Part shown: positions 25,824 through 33,895 of the stretch, piece after piece
Layout of the letters: each line of letters starts with the position of its first letter
Numbering within the stretch: position 1 is the stretch's first letter
From: Alphaproteobacteria bacterium
GTDB taxonomy: Bacteria; Pseudomonadota; Alphaproteobacteria; SHVZ01
Direction: 5' to 3'
DNA length: 40,647 nucleotides
Assembly: GCA_016869375.1 (NCBI GenBank)
Contig: VGEH01000025.1
Location: 1-40,647, forward strand
Program-made: the position numbers and the translations under genes
Notes under the pieces: generated by a model
Seen by the model: only the letters and a program-made list of their open reading frames with translations
What the model was told of the DNA's origin: nothing
Database searches by the model: none

Positions 25824-26755
25824 GCGCCGGCGGCGGGCAGATATCGCTCAGCTCGGACGACGAGGCGGCACATGTCGTCAGGGCGGTGCGCGAGGCGATC
25901 GTCGTCTCGCCGGAGGGCTTCGTCCCATGGCACGACCTGGCGCTGGCGCTCTGGGCCGACGGTCGCCATCGCGAGGCGAGGTGCGCCCTCCTGCGTGCCG
26001 AGGCTGCGGGCTATCCCAGGGAAGCTAGGCCGCCGGCGCGCAGCATCGTCATTCCGGTGCTCGACTACTCGCCCAACTCGCCCTTCGACATTGTCGGGCT
26101 GCTCGCCGATCTCGAAGGCTTCGACGGCGAGGTCATCTGCATCTTCAACAGCGCCGAGATGTTCGTCGACCTGCGTGAGCATCCGCGCATCGACAAATTC
26201 AGCTTCAACAAGCACAACGTCGGCGTCGCCCGCTCGTGGAACATGGGCCTGAACCAGGCAGAGGGCGAGGTCGTCTTCATCCTCAACGCCGACCTTCACC
26301 TGTCGCTCGACTCCCTGGCGACGCTCGAGCGTCATCTGCTGACCTTACCGCAGGCTCTGGCCGTGGGAATCTCCGGGGAGGTCTACGATTTCGAGCGGCT
26401 GAAAGCGCGGGAGAAGCATACGCCCGGCAGAGTCACGGCACCGCTCATCGTCGACAAGCCGAGCGGCTTTGCCTTCGCGCTGCACGCTCGCCGCCTTCAT
26501 GACGCCGGCATCTGCTTCGACCCCCGGCTTTCGCCCTACTTCTACGAAGAGTTGGATCTCACCTTGAAGGCCCGACAGGCGGGGTTCGAGGTCTATGCCG
26601 CTCCGGTTCCCGGGATCGAGCATGTCGACGGGATCTCCGCCAATCGCCGTCCGATCAACTGCCTCGGCCGAGAGGTCGACCGCATTCAGGTCCTGATCCG
26701 CAACGCCAATCTGATCCTCGATCGGGTAGGGCGCGCCGGGCGGACGCCGGGATGA
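25820..26755 (+). CDS. Glycosyltransferase family 2-like protein
   Basis: The 311-residue protein has a GT-A core: SIVIPVLDYSP (75-85), HNVGVARSWNMGLNQAEG (132-149), and NAD (156-158) in place of the usual DxD. A later segment, YFYEELDLTLKARQAG, matches the ED/catalytic-base region of GT2 enzymes. About 70 residues before the core look like a TPR-type helix pair (WHDLALALWADGRHREA). ATG 25820 overlaps the preceding stop by four bases and its own stop overlaps legB. It may extend a glycan in the nonulosonic-acid system. Confidence 0.82.
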   Translation: MSAGGGQISLSSDDEAAHVVRAVREAIVVSPEGFVPWHDLALALWADGRHREARCALLRAEAAGYPREARPPARSIVIPVLDYSPNSPFDIVGLLADLEGFDGEVICIFNSAEMFVDLREHPRIDKFSFNKHNVGVARSWNMGLNQAEGEVVFILNADLHLSLDSLATLERHLLTLPQALAVGISGEVYDFERLKAREKHTPGRVTAPLIVDKPSGFAFALHARRLHDAGICFDPRLSPYFYEELDLTLKARQAGFEVYAAPVPGIEHVDGISANRRPINCLGREVDRIQVLIRNANLILDRVGRAGRTPG

Positions 26756-27945
26756 CGGACTCGCCCGAGCTTCTGGCCCGCATCCTCGGCCGCGCGGAGT
26801 CGATGTTCGCGGAGGACATCGCCTCCGAGGCGAGCCGGCTGGCCGAAGCGATCGACGGCAAGCGTTTTCTGGTGACTGGTGCCGCCGGATCTATCGGCGC
26901 TGCTTTCGTGCGCGAGATGGTCCGCTTCCGCCCGGCGCGACTTCACCTGGTCGATATCAGCGAGAACGGCCTGGTCGAGCTGGTCCGCGAGCTGCGCTCG
27001 TCGCCGACGGCATTGCCGCGGGACTTCCTGACCGCAAGCCTCGACTATGGCGGGCCGGAGTTCGCGCGCTTCGCCCTCGACCACGCGCCCTACGATGCAC
27101 TGATCAACTTCTCGGCGCTCAAGCATGTCCGCGCCGAGCGCGATGTCTACAGCCTGATGCGCATGATCGAGGTCAATGTCGAGAGCCTGAAGCGCAGCCT
27201 CGACCTGTCGGATCGGCTCGGACTCAGGCGTGCCTTCTCGGTCTCGACCGACAAATCGGTCCGGCCCGCCAACCTGATGGGCGCGAGCAAGAACCTGATG
27301 GAGAAGGTGCTGTTTCGGGCGGGGCTGGAGCCGGTCGCGACCTCGGCCCGCTTCGCCAATGTCGCCTTCTCGGGCGGCAGCCTCCTAGAGGGGTTCGAGC
27401 AGCGGCTGAAGAAGGGCCAGCCCCTGTCGGCGCCAAGCGATGTCCGCCGCTACTTCATCTCGGAGCGCGAGGCGGGCGAGCTTTGCCTGCTCGCCTGCTT
27501 CCTGGCCGAACGCCGGCAGGTCCTGTTCCCCAAGCTCGATGCTGAGCGCCACCTGCTGAGCCTCGCCGACATCGCGACCCAGGTTCTCGCTCATCGCGGC
27601 CTGACGCCGCATCTCTGCGGCAGCGAGGAGGAGGCGATCCATGCCCGCAACCTGCCGAAGGACCGCTGGCCCTGCTATTTCTCGGCCTCCGATACGACCG
27701 GCGAGAAAATGGTCGAGGAGTTCCATCGCCTGACGGACGTCGTCGATACGACGCGCTTCCGTGCCGCAGGTGTCGCGCGGGAAGAAGCGACGGAGCCCAA
27801 GCTCGTCGACGGCTTCCTCGCCGAGATCGCCCGGCTCAGGGCCTCCTCGACCTGGAAGAAGGCGGATGTCGTTGCCGCCATCCGCGCGGCGGTGCCCGAG
27901 CTCGAGCATCACGAGCTCGACCGCAATCTCGATCAGAAGATGTAG
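26752..27945 (+). CDS. legB: Nucleotide-sugar 4,6-dehydratase (LegB-like, CapD/FlaA1 family)
   Basis: This 397-residue soluble SDR-type enzyme removes water from a nucleotide-linked GlcNAc to make the 4-keto-6-deoxy sugar. It shows VTGAAGSIG (41-49) and MGASK (176-180), where Met replaces the Tyr of most SDR enzymes, as is typical of the CapD/FlaA1 group. STDKSVRP precedes it. There are no N-terminal membrane segments. Its position directly before a LegC-type aminotransferase and LegG-type epimerase marks it as the first committed enzyme of legionaminic-type sugar synthesis. Whether the donor is GDP- or UDP-linked is not visible, but the PtmE gene 11 kb away favours GDP. Confidence 0.87.
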   Translation: MTDSPELLARILGRAESMFAEDIASEASRLAEAIDGKRFLVTGAAGSIGAAFVREMVRFRPARLHLVDISENGLVELVRELRSSPTALPRDFLTASLDYGGPEFARFALDHAPYDALINFSALKHVRAERDVYSLMRMIEVNVESLKRSLDLSDRLGLRRAFSVSTDKSVRPANLMGASKNLMEKVLFRAGLEPVATSARFANVAFSGGSLLEGFEQRLKKGQPLSAPSDVRRYFISEREAGELCLLACFLAERRQVLFPKLDAERHLLSLADIATQVLAHRGLTPHLCGSEEEAIHARNLPKDRWPCYFSASDTTGEKMVEEFHRLTDVVDTTRFRAAGVAREEATEPKLVDGFLAEIARLRASSTWKKADVVAAIRAAVPELEHHELDRNLDQKM

Positions 27946-27949
27946 CGCG

Positions 27950-29095
27950 ATGATCCCGCATGCCCGCCCCGTCATGTCCGATAAGGAGTCGCTCTATCTG
28001 CAGGAGTGCGTGACGACGAACTTCGTCTCCTCGGTCGGGCCGTTCGTCGACCGTTTCGAACGACAGGTCGCCGAGGCGACGGGCTGTGCCGGCGCCGTCG
28101 CTACCTCTTCCGGCACGACTGCGCTCCATGCCAGCCTGCTGACCGTCGGCGTCGGTCGCGACGACCTGGTCGTCCTGCCCAGCTTCACCTTCATCGCCAG
28201 CGCCAATGCGATCGCGCATTGCGGGGCGATGCCCTGGCTCATGGATGTCGACGCGGAGAGCTGGACGCTCGATGCTGGGCTTGTCCGGCGCGCCTTCGAT
28301 CGGGAGACGCACCGCGACGGCGACCAGCTGATCCATGCGCCGACGGGGCGCCGCGTCGCCGCGATCATGCCGGTTCACACTCTCGGCGTGGCTGCTGACA
28401 TGGAGGCGCTCTCTCGGATCGCGGCTGAGCATCGGCTTCCGATTGTCGCCGACGCCGCGGCCGCGATCGGCGCGACCTTCCGCGGCCGCCCGATCGGTGC
28501 GATGGGCGCTGATCTCTCCGTCATCTCCTTCAACGGCAACAAGACCATCACCGCCGGCGGCGGTGGCGCGATCGTCGGCAACGACGCCCCGCTGCTCAGG
28601 CTCGCGCGTCACCTGACAACGACGGCGCGCGCCGGCGAGGAGTATGCGCACGATCGCGTCGGGTACAATTACCGCATGACCAACCTGCAGGCGGCGGTCG
28701 GCTGCGCGCAGATGGATCGCTGGCAGGAGATGGTCGAGGCGAAGAAACGGATCCGCCGGCGTTACGACGAGGCCTTCGGCAATCACCCCTCGCTCAGCGC
28801 GTTCCCGGATCCCCCCGATCGCGAGAGCGCGTGCTGGCTATCCGGCATCCGGATTCGCTTGACGTCGCCCTCGATCGAGTCGCTGCGCGAGCGGCTTCGC
28901 GCCGAAGGCATCGAGACGCGTGCCTTCTGGCAGCCGGTCCACCGCCAGCTGCCATATCGCGAGGCGCCGGCGAGCGAGATGCCTGTGACAGAGTTGCTGT
29001 GGCGGACCATCCTGACGCTGCCCTGCTCGACCGATCTCTCCGAGGCCGACCAGACCCGCGTCATCGACGCGGTCAGAAGCGCGGTCCAAGGGTGA
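27950..29095 (+). CDS. legC: LegC-family PLP-dependent sugar aminotransferase
   Basis: This 381-residue DegT/DnrJ/EryC1/StrS aminotransferase has the PLP lysine Lys198 in SFNGNKTITAGGGG, the phosphate-binding SSGTTALHA (53-61) and FTFIASANAI. It would place an amino group at C4 of the keto sugar made by LegB. ATG 27950 is four bases after the legB stop; longer frames overlap legB. It ends in a GTGA overlap with the epimerase. Confidence 0.9.
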   Translation: MIPHARPVMSDKESLYLQECVTTNFVSSVGPFVDRFERQVAEATGCAGAVATSSGTTALHASLLTVGVGRDDLVVLPSFTFIASANAIAHCGAMPWLMDVDAESWTLDAGLVRRAFDRETHRDGDQLIHAPTGRRVAAIMPVHTLGVAADMEALSRIAAEHRLPIVADAAAAIGATFRGRPIGAMGADLSVISFNGNKTITAGGGGAIVGNDAPLLRLARHLTTTARAGEEYAHDRVGYNYRMTNLQAAVGCAQMDRWQEMVEAKKRIRRRYDEAFGNHPSLSAFPDPPDRESACWLSGIRIRLTSPSIESLRERLRAEGIETRAFWQPVHRQLPYREAPASEMPVTELLWRTILTLPCSTDLSEADQTRVIDAVRSAVQG

Positions 29096-30255
29096 CCGCC
29101 CGGCGCAAGATCTGCGTCGTCACCGGCAACCGCGCCGAGTACGGCCTCCTGCGCTGGACCATGCAGGAGATCCGCGACGATCCCGCTCTCGATCTGTACC
29201 TAATCGTCACTGGGCAGCATCTGGAGCCGCGGTTCGGCGCGACGGCGCGCTTAATCGAAGACGACGGGTTTGCGATCGACGCCCGTGTCCCGATCGATCT
29301 CGGTGTCGGCAGCGTGGCGCAGTCCACGGCCAAAGCGCTGTCCGGGATCGCCGAGGCGCTGGAGAGGCTGAAGCCGGACATCGTGCTTCTGCTCGGCGAT
29401 CGCTTCGAGGTTCACGCCGCCGCCACCGCGGCGATGATCGCGCGTGTGCCGATCGCCCATGCTCATGGCGGCGAGGCGACCGAGGGCGCCATCGACGAGG
29501 CCATCCGCCACGCCGTGACCAAGATGGCGCATCTGCATTTCGTCTCGGCCGAGCCCTATCGCCGACGGGTGATCCAGCTCGGCGAGGCGCCGGAGCGCGT
29601 GTTCCTGGTCGGCGCCGCCGGCCTCGACAATATCGAGCGCCTCCGGTTCCTCGATGCGGCAACCTTGGAGAAGGAGGTTGGCGCTGCGCTCGGTTGCTTC
29701 CTGCTCGTCACATACCATCCGACGACGCTGATGCCGGCCGAGTCGGTGCGTGGCGCGACCGCGCTGCTGGCAGCGCTCGATCGCTTTCCGGGCCATCGCG
29801 TTCTCGTCACCGGCACCAATGCCGATTCCGGCGGCGCCGAGATCCGGGCGCTGGTCGAAGATTATGCCAAGATGCATCCGGCCCGCGTGGTTTTGCGCGA
29901 GTCGCTCGGTCAGCTCCTCTATCTCAGCGCGCTGAAGGCGGCGGCAGCCGTGATCGGAAATTCCTCGAGCGGCATCCTCGAGGCGCCGTACCTGGGCGTG
30001 CCGACGGTCAATCTCGGTGACCGCCAGCGCGGCCGCCTGCGCGCAGCCTCGGTCATCGATTGCGTGGAGACGGAGGAGGCGATCGCCGCCGCGATCGCCC
30101 GTGCGCTCGACCCGGCGTATCGCGCGACGCTCGATCCGTCGGCGACACCTTACGGGCGCCCGGGCGCGGCGCGTCGCATCCGCGACGTGCTTAAGACATA
30201 CCCGCTCGACCGGATCCTGATGAAGTCCTTCTACGACCTGAAGGTCAGCGATTGA
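29092..30255 (+). CDS. legG: Hydrolysing nucleotide-sugar 2-epimerase (LegG/NeuC-like)
   Basis: The 387-residue GT-B-fold enzyme has NeuC/LegG marks: VVTGNRAEYGLL (9-20), LLLGDRFE, AHAHGGEATEG, YHPTTLM and GNSSSGILEAP. LegG-type enzymes release the nucleotide and epimerise C2 to give 2,4-diacetamido-2,4,6-trideoxymannose, the substrate of LegI. GTG 29092 overlaps the legC stop by four bases. The end overlaps the convergent radical SAM gene by 11 bases, leaving no room for a separate terminator. Confidence 0.9.
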   Translation: MTARRKICVVTGNRAEYGLLRWTMQEIRDDPALDLYLIVTGQHLEPRFGATARLIEDDGFAIDARVPIDLGVGSVAQSTAKALSGIAEALERLKPDIVLLLGDRFEVHAAATAAMIARVPIAHAHGGEATEGAIDEAIRHAVTKMAHLHFVSAEPYRRRVIQLGEAPERVFLVGAAGLDNIERLRFLDAATLEKEVGAALGCFLLVTYHPTTLMPAESVRGATALLAALDRFPGHRVLVTGTNADSGGAEIRALVEDYAKMHPARVVLRESLGQLLYLSALKAAAAVIGNSSSGILEAPYLGVPTVNLGDRQRGRLRAASVIDCVETEEAIAAAIARALDPAYRATLDPSATPYGRPGAARRIRDVLKTYPLDRILMKSFYDLKVSD

Positions 30256-31819
30256 CCACGGCAAGCATCGGCGGTTCGCTCTCGGTATAGAGCGTCGACG
30301 GCTGTCCCGGTGGGATCTTGTGGTTGGCGCGCCAGATCTCCTCGTACTCGCCGATGCGTTTAAGGTCCTTCATCAGCATCATCTCGCGCAGGCCCAGAAG
30401 CTCGACCGCGTTGAAATTTTGGCTGATGACGCCGGTGATCTTGGTCGCATCGCCGAGATCGAGAACGAACTTCTCTAGATCTCCGTCGTACTGCCGTTCG
30501 ATCCATTCGCGATTGACGGTGAACCATTCCGAGCCCGGATAGGGTGTCGAGAAGAACGGCTTCACCACGATGCCGAGCTTGTCCCAGGCCGCCATGCTGT
30601 CGCGGATGGAATCGAAATCCTCGCTCGGGAAACCGATCATCTGGTTGGGGATCGGCCGGATCCCGGCCTCCAGCGTCCAGAAGAAGCTGCGGATGTTGGT
30701 CTTCGGCGTCGAGCCCTTGCCGAGCCGCTTCAGCACCTGCGGCGAGAAGCTCTCATAGCCGTACACCAGGTGAGAGCAGCCGGCCGAGCGCATCTCCTTC
30801 AGGATCTCCGGCGTGCATAGGGTCGCATGACTGGTGCCCGACCAGTGGATGCCGGTCCAGCTCTCGCCACGCTCGCCGCCTTGCGCCAAGTAGGAAGGGG
30901 CGAGTCCGTTCTCCTTCCAGAGCCGGCAGATGTCGCGCATCCAGGTGCGATCGGAGTACTGGTCCATCGTCATCAGGTTCTCGTCCAGGAACCCGATGAA
31001 GTTCACCTTGAAACGGTCATAGGCGTAGCGCGCGAGCTTCACCACGTATTCGGGCGAGTGGTAGCGGATCGTGCGCGTATAGGCGCCGGGCCGGTCAAAC
31101 TCGACATTGGCCTCGCCCTTGTCGTCCTCGACATAACGCATGTCGCCGGCGATGCCGAGGTGATAGCAGAAGCGGCAGATCAGCGAGCAACCGTAGCTGG
31201 CGTTGATGTCGAGCCGCCGCGTCGCCAGCATCCCTTCTTCCGAGAACAGCACTTGGCTGTTGGGGAAGTAGACCTCTTCCAGCGGGAACAGCTCCCAAGC
31301 GGGATAGGGCAGGTTGTCGAGATCGTGGAGCAGGCCGCGAGGCGGCGACATCGCAAGCTTGCCGTCAGGCCCGCGCGAGATCGTGCCATTGACTGTCGAC
31401 CAGGTACGATCGCCCTGGTCGAGCCGGTCGAGGATCTCGGGGAAGGTCCCGAAGGCTTCCCCGATCACGCCGACATCGACCTCAGGAAGCCACGTCATCA
31501 TCTCGCGCGGCAGCGAGGTGAGCACGCCGCCGCCGAGCATGATCGTGGCATTCGGGCAGACCTCGCGCGCGATGCGGACGATCTGTCTGATCGAGACATA
31601 GGCGGTGGTGATGCCGCCGAGCGCGACCGTGTCCCACTCGTCGGCTGCGAGCACGGCGCGGATCGTCTCTTCGCCGCGGCGCCAAGCATTCTCGTCATAG
31701 ACCTGGACGAGATGACCTCGCTTCATCGCGATCGCCGCGAGTAGCGCAATGCCATAAGGCACGTGCCGAGGCACATCCTCCTCGCGGACCGTCGGGTTGA
31801 TGAACAGGACCTTCGCCAA
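30245..31819 (-). CDS. Radical SAM protein with a B12-binding-like N-terminal domain
   Basis: The 524-residue protein begins with a Rossmann-like domain of the cobalamin-binding type (VLFINPTVREED, GIALLAAIAMKRGH, MLGGGVLTSLPRE), but no clear DxHxxG motif is seen. The radical SAM core follows with the iron-sulfur cysteines Cys211, Cys215 and Cys218 (CSLICRFC). It then has a GYESFSPQVLKRLG segment typical of the family. Such enzymes carry out methylations, ring rearrangements or other radical chemistry. It is the last gene of a leftward unit with legF, a 58-residue protein and a DUF115 protein, so it probably alters the nonulosonic acid or a glycan carrying it. The reaction is unknown. Confidence 0.85.
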   Translation of the reverse strand: MAKVLFINPTVREEDVPRHVPYGIALLAAIAMKRGHLVQVYDENAWRRGEETIRAVLAADEWDTVALGGITTAYVSIRQIVRIAREVCPNATIMLGGGVLTSLPREMMTWLPEVDVGVIGEAFGTFPEILDRLDQGDRTWSTVNGTISRGPDGKLAMSPPRGLLHDLDNLPYPAWELFPLEEVYFPNSQVLFSEEGMLATRRLDINASYGCSLICRFCYHLGIAGDMRYVEDDKGEANVEFDRPGAYTRTIRYHSPEYVVKLARYAYDRFKVNFIGFLDENLMTMDQYSDRTWMRDICRLWKENGLAPSYLAQGGERGESWTGIHWSGTSHATLCTPEILKEMRSAGCSHLVYGYESFSPQVLKRLGKGSTPKTNIRSFFWTLEAGIRPIPNQMIGFPSEDFDSIRDSMAAWDKLGIVVKPFFSTPYPGSEWFTVNREWIERQYDGDLEKFVLDLGDATKITGVISQNFNAVELLGLREMMLMKDLKRIGEYEEIWRANHKIPPGQPSTLYTESEPPMLAVVNR

Positions 31820-31839
31820 GACGATCCCCTGACCTTCGA

Positions 31840-32901
31840 CTACGCGCGCTCAGCCGCAAGAAAGTCCGACAGCGGCGCGAAGCGTATGGAATCTCCGAAC
31901 ACGATGCCGCCTTCGGTGCAGTTCACGGTCTCGCAGTCGGCGTCCCTGGCCATATCGAGCAGCGCCGCGCGATACCACATATAGGCCGGATCCGCGTAGA
32001 ACCATTGATCCAGATAAGGATTATGGACCCACATGAACACGTCGTCGAGGTTCTCCTCGCCGACGAGGTCGATCGCCTCGCGGTAATACTGGGTCCGCGA
32101 GTGCGGGGTATCGGCGTAGTAGGAGAAATCGAAGCCGACGAGCGCGACGCTGCGCTTGCCGAGCACGGCATCGGCAATCATCCAGGAGGCGGAGCCGACA
32201 TTGCCGCCGGCGTTGATGCAAGGCATGCCGTTCATCTCAATCAGGCGTCGGCTGACGCTGTCCGGGAGGTCCGGATCGTCATGCATCGGGTTCCACCAGT
32301 AGATGTCCATGCCAAGGTCGACCACCCGTCTGACCACGGCTTCGGATGCCGAGGTCGAAAGCGCGATGCGCACGCCTTTGGCATGGCGGCTCGTCAGGTC
32401 GAGCATCTCGCGGTTCGCTCGCAGCTCGTCGGCGTGCCGTGGGTCGAGATCCTGTCGCCGGAAGTAGTCGTCGTCACCGGGCGAGGCCTGCATGAGCGCG
32501 GGATCGCCGAACCATCGGACGATCCGAGTCGGGTGAGGGTCGACCGTCACCACGAGGTCCGGTATCACGCCGTTCCTGAGGCAGTAGCCGAAGGCGCTGT
32601 CGACCGCGATCAGCGCGCCGTCATAGCCGGACGACTTGATCTGGGCGATCGGGTCGCGGCGCGCGATGCTGGGACCTGTCGCCATGACGATGGCCGAGTC
32701 GCGTCTGCCGATGGAGGTGCCGCGGAGCTCGGCGATCGATCGCCCGTGGCGGAGGAGTTGCTGGTTACGTTCGGCATTGGCGACGGCCATCGGGCCGTGA
32801 CGGTCCCAGGTCAGCGGGCCGAGTTCTTCGACGAGGGCTCGCCCGATCTTGCCTGCATCCGCGCGACTCGACCGGACCGGCGGGCCGCCAGGCGATGTCA
32901 C
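31840..32901 (-). CDS. DUF115/MptE-like protein, Maf-type glycosyltransferase candidate
   Basis: The 353-residue protein matches the DUF115 (6-hydroxymethylpterin pyrophosphokinase MptE-like) domain found in Maf motility accessory factors: IVMATGPSIAR (71-81), AVDSAFGYCLRNGVIPDLVV, TVDPHP (119-124), and AGGNVGSASW with LVGFDFSYYAD. Maf proteins transfer nonulosonic acids to flagellin, and many are longer (about 600 residues). GTG 32901 overlaps the stop of the 58-residue gene by four bases; ATG 32925, overlapping by 28 bases, is the alternative. The gene order legF, small gene, this gene fits transfer of the CMP-sugar. Confidence 0.8.
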   Translation of the reverse strand: MTSPGGPPVRSSRADAGKIGRALVEELGPLTWDRHGPMAVANAERNQQLLRHGRSIAELRGTSIGRRDSAIVMATGPSIARRDPIAQIKSSGYDGALIAVDSAFGYCLRNGVIPDLVVTVDPHPTRIVRWFGDPALMQASPGDDDYFRRQDLDPRHADELRANREMLDLTSRHAKGVRIALSTSASEAVVRRVVDLGMDIYWWNPMHDDPDLPDSVSRRLIEMNGMPCINAGGNVGSASWMIADAVLGKRSVALVGFDFSYYADTPHSRTQYYREAIDLVGEENLDDVFMWVHNPYLDQWFYADPAYMWYRAALLDMARDADCETVNCTEGGIVFGDSIRFAPLSDFLAAERA

Positions 32902-33074
32902 TTCTTCTCGTTCTTGAGGTCCCACATGACCTTCTTCTTCGAGACATAGGCGATGCTGCCGCCGAGCCGCTTCTTTGCCTCGCGCTCGAATCGGTCTTCC
33001 AGGGTCTCTTCCTTGGCCGGAGAGTCGGTGACCTGATTCTTGGTCTGGAAGTTACCCTTGAGGAGCTCGTTCAT
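32898..33074 (-). CDS. Small charged protein (58 residues) in the legF unit
   Basis: I do not recognise this product. It is highly charged (opening MNELLKGNFQTKN, middle EETLEDRFEREAKKR, end VMWDLKNEKK), without signal peptide or membrane segment. Its ATG (33074) overlaps the legF stop by four bases, and its stop overlaps the GTG of the DUF115 gene by four bases. Coupling on both sides is the main evidence that it is a real gene. It may be a small accessory subunit of its neighbours. Confidence 0.7.
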   Translation of the reverse strand: MNELLKGNFQTKNQVTDSPAKEETLEDRFEREAKKRLGGSIAYVSKKKVMWDLKNEKK

Positions 33075-33790
33075 CGTCCGGGACCTTCGCCACCAAGTGG
33101 ATTTCTCTCGGTAAATAGGGCGTTTATAAGTGTCATGTCCAGGGCGGAGTCGACCTCGAGAGAACGCTCCTGGGGCATTATGTAAGGCACCGTGTCGGAC
33201 CCGACAAAGGTGAGGTTGCGGCGATACCAGTCGACGCGCGCCACGTATACGGCACCATTGGGCAGGTAGACCGAGGGAAGCTCCTGGCGACGGCGGGTCT
33301 GCCACTGGCTTTCGAGAACCGGCGCGAGCCGCCCGCTGCCGTCGATGGAGAAGGACCAGTACACCGATTTCGGCGCCTGCACGACGGAGATGCAGGTGGC
33401 GGCTCGATGCGACTCGCACGCCTCGATCGCGCCGTCTATATCGGCCCCGACGCGAAGCGGCGACGTGGCCTGGAGGCAGACGACATAATCGAAGGACTCT
33501 TCGAGCCGCCCGAGCAGGTGGTCGATCGCCTCGTGCACTGTCGACTCGTCGCGGGCGAACTCGGCCGGCCGGAGGAAGGGGATGTCGCCGCCGGCCTTCC
33601 GGGCTGCGTCGGCGATGGCATGGTCGTCGGTCGAGACGACGGCGCGATCGACCAGGCGGGCATTTCGGGCAGCCTCGACGGACCAAACGACCATCGGCTT
33701 GCCGCCGAGCGGCATCAGGTTCTTGCCCGGCAACCCTTTCGAGCCGCCGCGTGCCATGACGACGGCAAGGATGCGGCGCCCGTTGATCAC
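33071..33790 (-). CDS. legF: CMP-nonulosonic acid cytidylyltransferase (LegF/NeuA-like)
   Basis: The 239-residue enzyme activates a nonulosonic acid with CTP. It has the signature ARGGSKGLPGKN (13-24), VVSTDD, CLQATSPLR and NGAVYVAR. Together with LegB, LegC and LegG, it points to a legionaminic-type acid, but neuraminic or pseudaminic specificity cannot be told from the sequence alone. The start is GTG 33790; an in-frame TAG lies four codons upstream, so no longer start is possible on that side. The GTG lies inside a GC-rich inverted repeat. Confidence 0.9.
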   Translation of the reverse strand: MINGRRILAVVMARGGSKGLPGKNLMPLGGKPMVVWSVEAARNARLVDRAVVSTDDHAIADAARKAGGDIPFLRPAEFARDESTVHEAIDHLLGRLEESFDYVVCLQATSPLRVGADIDGAIEACESHRAATCISVVQAPKSVYWSFSIDGSGRLAPVLESQWQTRRRQELPSVYLPNGAVYVARVDWYRRNLTFVGSDTVPYIMPQERSLEVDSALDMTLINALFTERNPLGGEGPGR

Positions 33791-33820
33791 GGCCGCTATC
33801 TAGTCCCTAACGGCGGCCGT
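33789..33820 (-). promoter_or_regulatory. Inverted repeat covering the legF start codon
   Basis: ACGGCCGC (33789-33796) and GCGGCCGT (33813-33820) are perfect complements with 16 bases between. In the legF message the stem would include the first two bases of the GTG start codon and leave an AGGGA stretch in the loop. It could act as a translational hairpin or as a protein-binding site in the 105-base divergent region with the TPR-glycosyltransferase gene. Confidence 0.4.
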
Positions 33821-33895
33821 ACACAAGTAGGCGGCAGCCCGCTTGCGCGATCCGGGAAAGACCGCTAATCGTGCCCGCGGACAGCGGGCGAGGCG

